7,273 nt of DNA, taken from positions 1-7,273 of the forward strand of contig JAFAUA010000383.1 of NCBI GenBank assembly GCA_019243595.1, read 5' to 3'. Shown here one piece after another: positions 5,524-7,273 of this stretch. The stretch's first letter is position 1. Every line of letters starts with the position of its first letter. The notes under the pieces are model-generated. The model ran no database searches, had not been told where the DNA came from, and saw only the letters and a program-made list of their open reading frames with translations. The DNA is from Acidimicrobiia bacterium (GTDB taxonomy: Bacteria; Actinomycetota; Acidimicrobiia; Acidimicrobiales; AC-14). The translations under genes and the position numbers were made by a program.

Positions 5524-6018
5524 TCAGTCGTAATAGCCGCTGTGGATGTAGACGCACGGAATGCCCTCGGATCGGAACATCTCCAGGTTGCGGCGGTCGT
5601 CCTCGAACGCCAGGCGGAGGTCGAAGCCGTAGCGGCGCAGGTCGTACACGGTGTCCTGCTTGAACTCCCGGGCCGCCGCGTAGTCGCCCACGTCGCGCAT
5701 GATCAGCAGGTCCCACCGCAGCCGGTAGCGCTGGAGCCAGGCCAGCGTCTGGGGCTCGACTCGCACGGGCCGGCCGGTGAGGAGGACGATGGCGAGCTCG
5801 GCGTCGAGCAGCTCGACCACGCACGCCACCTCCTCGATGAGGGGGTCGTCGCCGCACGCGTTGAAGAAGGCGTGCCAGTCGCGGCGCCCCTGCTCGATGT
5901 AGTGCTGGCGGCTGGCCGCGTCGGAGAGGACGCCGTCGATGTCGAAGATCACCGCCGGGCCGGGCGGGACCGGCGCGTCCCGCCAGGTCCAGTTGGGGGG
6001 AACGACAGCCGCGGTCAG
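5524..6018 (-). CDS. HAD-superfamily phosphatase, PNK 3'-phosphatase-like
   Basis: 164 residues if it starts at the CTG at 6016-6018, or 142 if at the GTG at 5950-5952. Numbering here is from the CTG. HAD motif I is FDIDGVLSD (D26, D28), motif II LLTGRP (T81), motif III probably K120 in EFKQD, and motif [10 protein letters not shown] (D140/D141). The order [36 protein letters not shown] and HSGYYD resembles the 3'-phosphatase domain of T4 polynucleotide kinase, including the hydrophobic-Gly C-terminal strand. It may therefore act on nucleic-acid ends or nucleotides, but a general phosphomonoesterase is equally possible. The region between CTG and GTG has G/C at nearly every third position and two Trp codons, so it looks translated; that argues against the GTG. 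AGGAGG ends the acs gene just upstream. There is no kinase domain or nucleic-acid-binding domain. Function moderately sure at superfamily level, start unsure. Confidence 0.7.
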   Translation of the reverse strand: MTAAVVPPNWTWRDAPVPPGPAVIFDIDGVLSDAASRQHYIEQGRRDWHAFFNACGDDPLIEEVACVVELLDAELAIVLLTGRPVRVEPQTLAWLQRYRLRWDLLIMRDVGDYAAAREFKQDTVYDLRRYGFDLRLAFEDDRRNLEMFRSEGIPCVYIHSGYYD

Positions 6019-7273
6019 TCCTCCTGTGGCGACTGCTGCGCCCGCTTCTTGATCTCCTCGACCACTCCCGGGTCGGCGAGCGTCGTGGTGTCGCCGAGGT
6101 CGCGGCCCTCGGCCACGTCCTTGAGGAGGCGGCGCATGATCTTGCCGCTGCGGGTTTTGGGAAGGTCGTCGGTGAAGATCACCGTGTGCGGACGGCCGAA
6201 GCGGCCGATCTTCTTGGCCACGTGCTCGCGGAGCTCTTCGCCGAGCTTGTCTGACGGCTCGACGTTGCCCCGCACGGTCACGAAGGCGATGATCGCCTGG
6301 CCGGTGGTCTCGTCTTTGGCGCCGACGACCGCGGCCTCGGCGACACGCGAGTCGTCGACGAGCGACGACTCCACCTCGATCGTCGAGACCCGATGGCCGG
6401 AGATGTTCATCACGTCGTCGACGCGACCGAGCAGCCAGAAATAGCCGTCGTCGTCGATCTTGCAGCCATCGCCGGCGAAGTAGCGCCCCTCGAAGCGCGA
6501 CCAGTAGGTCTCCTTGTAGCGCTCGGGATCGCCGTAGATGCCCCGGAGCATGCCCGGCCACGGGCGGGTCAGCGTGAGGTACCCCCCGCCCCGTTCGATC
6601 CGGTTGCCCTGCTCGTCGACGACCTCGGCGCCGATCCCTGGAAGCGGGAAGGTGGCCGACCCTGGCTTGAGGGTGGTGACCCCAGGCAGGGGGGAGATCA
6701 TGATGCCGCCCGTCTCGGTCTGCCACCACGTGTCGACGACCGGGCAGCGGCCGCCGCCGATGTGCTGCCAATACCACACCCACGCTTCGGGGTTGATGGG
6801 CTCGCCGACCGATCCCAGGAGCCGGAGCTTGGAGAGGTCGTGTGAATCAGGGAACTCAGTCCCCCACTTCATGAACGTGCGGATCGCAGTCGGCGCCGTG
6901 TAGAGGATGGTGACGCCGTACTTCTCGGCGATCGCCCAGAGACGGTCCTTGCCGGGGGTGTCGGGACTGCCCTCGTAGATCACCGACGTTGCTCCGTTGG
7001 CCAGGGGCCCGTAGACGATGTAGCTGTGCCCGGTCACCCAGCCGATGTCGGCCGCGCACCAGTAGACGTCGGTGTCGGGATGCAGGTCGAACACGTAGCG
7101 GTGCGTGAACGCCACCTGGGTGAGGTAGCCACCCGTGGTGTGCATGATGCCCTTGGGCTTGGCCGTCGTGCCCGACGTGTAGAGCAGATACAGCAGGTCT
7201 TCGGAGTCCATGTGCTCGGGCTCGCAGTGCGGCGCGAGCGCGGGATCGTCCATGAGGTCGTGCCACCAGTGGT
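6015..7273 (-). CDS. acs: Acetyl-CoA synthetase (AMP-forming), N-terminus missing
   Basis: About 419 C-terminal codons are present, roughly two thirds of a typical 650-residue enzyme; the reading frame runs off the right edge through WWHDL, and the ATG at 7251-7253 is internal. Acs joins acetate to CoA through acetyl-AMP in the cytosol, so the cell can assimilate acetate. Visible in order: the adenylate-forming P-loop [48 protein letters not shown], the hinge GRVDD, NISGHR and the C-terminal [11 protein letters not shown]. The Val-Thr, Val and Trp that shape the small acetate pocket in Salmonella Acs appear conserved, which supports acetate rather than a longer acid. The Lys of SGKIMRR (codon 6141-6143) is the residue acetylated to switch off Acs in Salmonella, so the same control is possible. 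The tail [16 protein letters not shown] is also Acs-typical. The stop overlaps the probable HAD start. Confidence 0.97.
   Translation of the reverse strand, partial: HWWHDLMDDPALAPHCEPEHMDSEDLLYLLYTSGTTAKPKGIMHTTGGYLTQVAFTHRYVFDLHPDTDVYWCAADIGWVTGHSYIVYGPLANGATSVIYEGSPDTPGKDRLWAIAEKYGVTILYTAPTAIRTFMKWGTEFPDSHDLSKLRLLGSVGEPINPEAWVWYWQHIGGGRCPVVDTWWQTETGGIMISPLPGVTTLKPGSATFPLPGIGAEVVDEQGNRIERGGGYLTLTRPWPGMLRGIYGDPERYKETYWSRFEGRYFAGDGCKIDDDGYFWLLGRVDDVMNISGHRVSTIEVESSLVDDSRVAEAAVVGAKDETTGQAIIAFVTVRGNVEPSDKLGEELREHVAKKIGRFGRPHTVIFTDDLPKTRSGKIMRRLLKDVAEGRDLGDTTTLADPGVVEEIKKRAQQSPQED
6020..6025 (-). promoter_or_regulatory. Perfect AGGAGG at the end of acs
   Basis: Minus-strand AGGAGG falls within the last codons of acs, five bases before its final stop base is read. 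It is the obvious ribosome site for the HAD gene, but the HAD frame has no ATG, GTG or TTG within 5-12 bases of it. CTG follows after one base and overlaps the acs TGA as CTGA. It may recapture ribosomes finishing acs. Confidence 0.6.

Noticed and set aside
5449..6444. Plus-strand open frame of 331 codons
   Set aside because: It is antisense to htpX, the HAD gene and acs, with no domain features.
6019..6783. Upstream extension of the HAD frame into acs
   Set aside because: The frame stays open to 6783, but this part is Arg-rich shadow sequence overlapping well-conserved acs codons; a HAD-acs overlap of 250 codons is not credible.

Overview
The window is GC-rich and coding-dense, with strong G/C at third codon positions, three GTG starts (the PQQ-type protein, htpX and the M23 gene), TAnnnT-type -10 elements and Thr/Pro-rich linkers in secreted proteins. 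Together these suggest a high-GC Gram-positive actinobacterium, perhaps a deep-branching soil or freshwater lineage such as Acidimicrobiia. The lineage is inference from style and protein flavour; no taxonomic marker was compared.

Left part (1-2711): two extracytoplasmic-type beta-propeller proteins face each other tail to tail with 7 bases between their stop codons. The plus-strand gene is the 3' part of a seven-bladed Vgb/SMP-30-like propeller behind a Thr/Pro linker; its true start lies off the left edge. The minus-strand gene encodes a complete secreted PQQ-type propeller with a signal peptide. Its upstream region (2712-2778) holds a good Shine-Dalgarno and three copies of TGTCWGA.

Middle (2779-3374): a tRNA-Tyr(GUA) gene on the minus strand is divergent from yajQ, a nucleotide-binding protein of the UPF0234 family. 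Only 25 bases separate them, and overlapping -10-like elements on the two strands share a CTAG core. yajQ looks leaderless.

Right part (3378-7273), all minus strand, in transcription order: acs (acetyl-CoA synthetase, N-terminus off the right edge), a HAD phosphatase resembling the 3'-phosphatase domain of T4 polynucleotide kinase, htpX (membrane zinc protease) and a secreted M23 (LytM-type) peptidase. acs and the HAD gene are probably translationally coupled: a perfect AGGAGG ends acs, but no ATG/GTG/TTG follows at a usable distance. htpX seems to have its own promoter and almost no leader. htpX and the M23 peptidase together suggest envelope quality control and wall remodelling.

Most of the window is ordinary chromosomal gene content. 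I see no mobile element, CRISPR array, phage module or obvious new multi-gene system. The points most worth a second look are the HAD start codon, the shared divergent promoter core, the TGTCWGA cluster, the loss of lyase catalytic residues in the Vgb-like protein, and the lone cysteine pair beside the M23 active site. No stretch longer than 300 bases lacks a gene.
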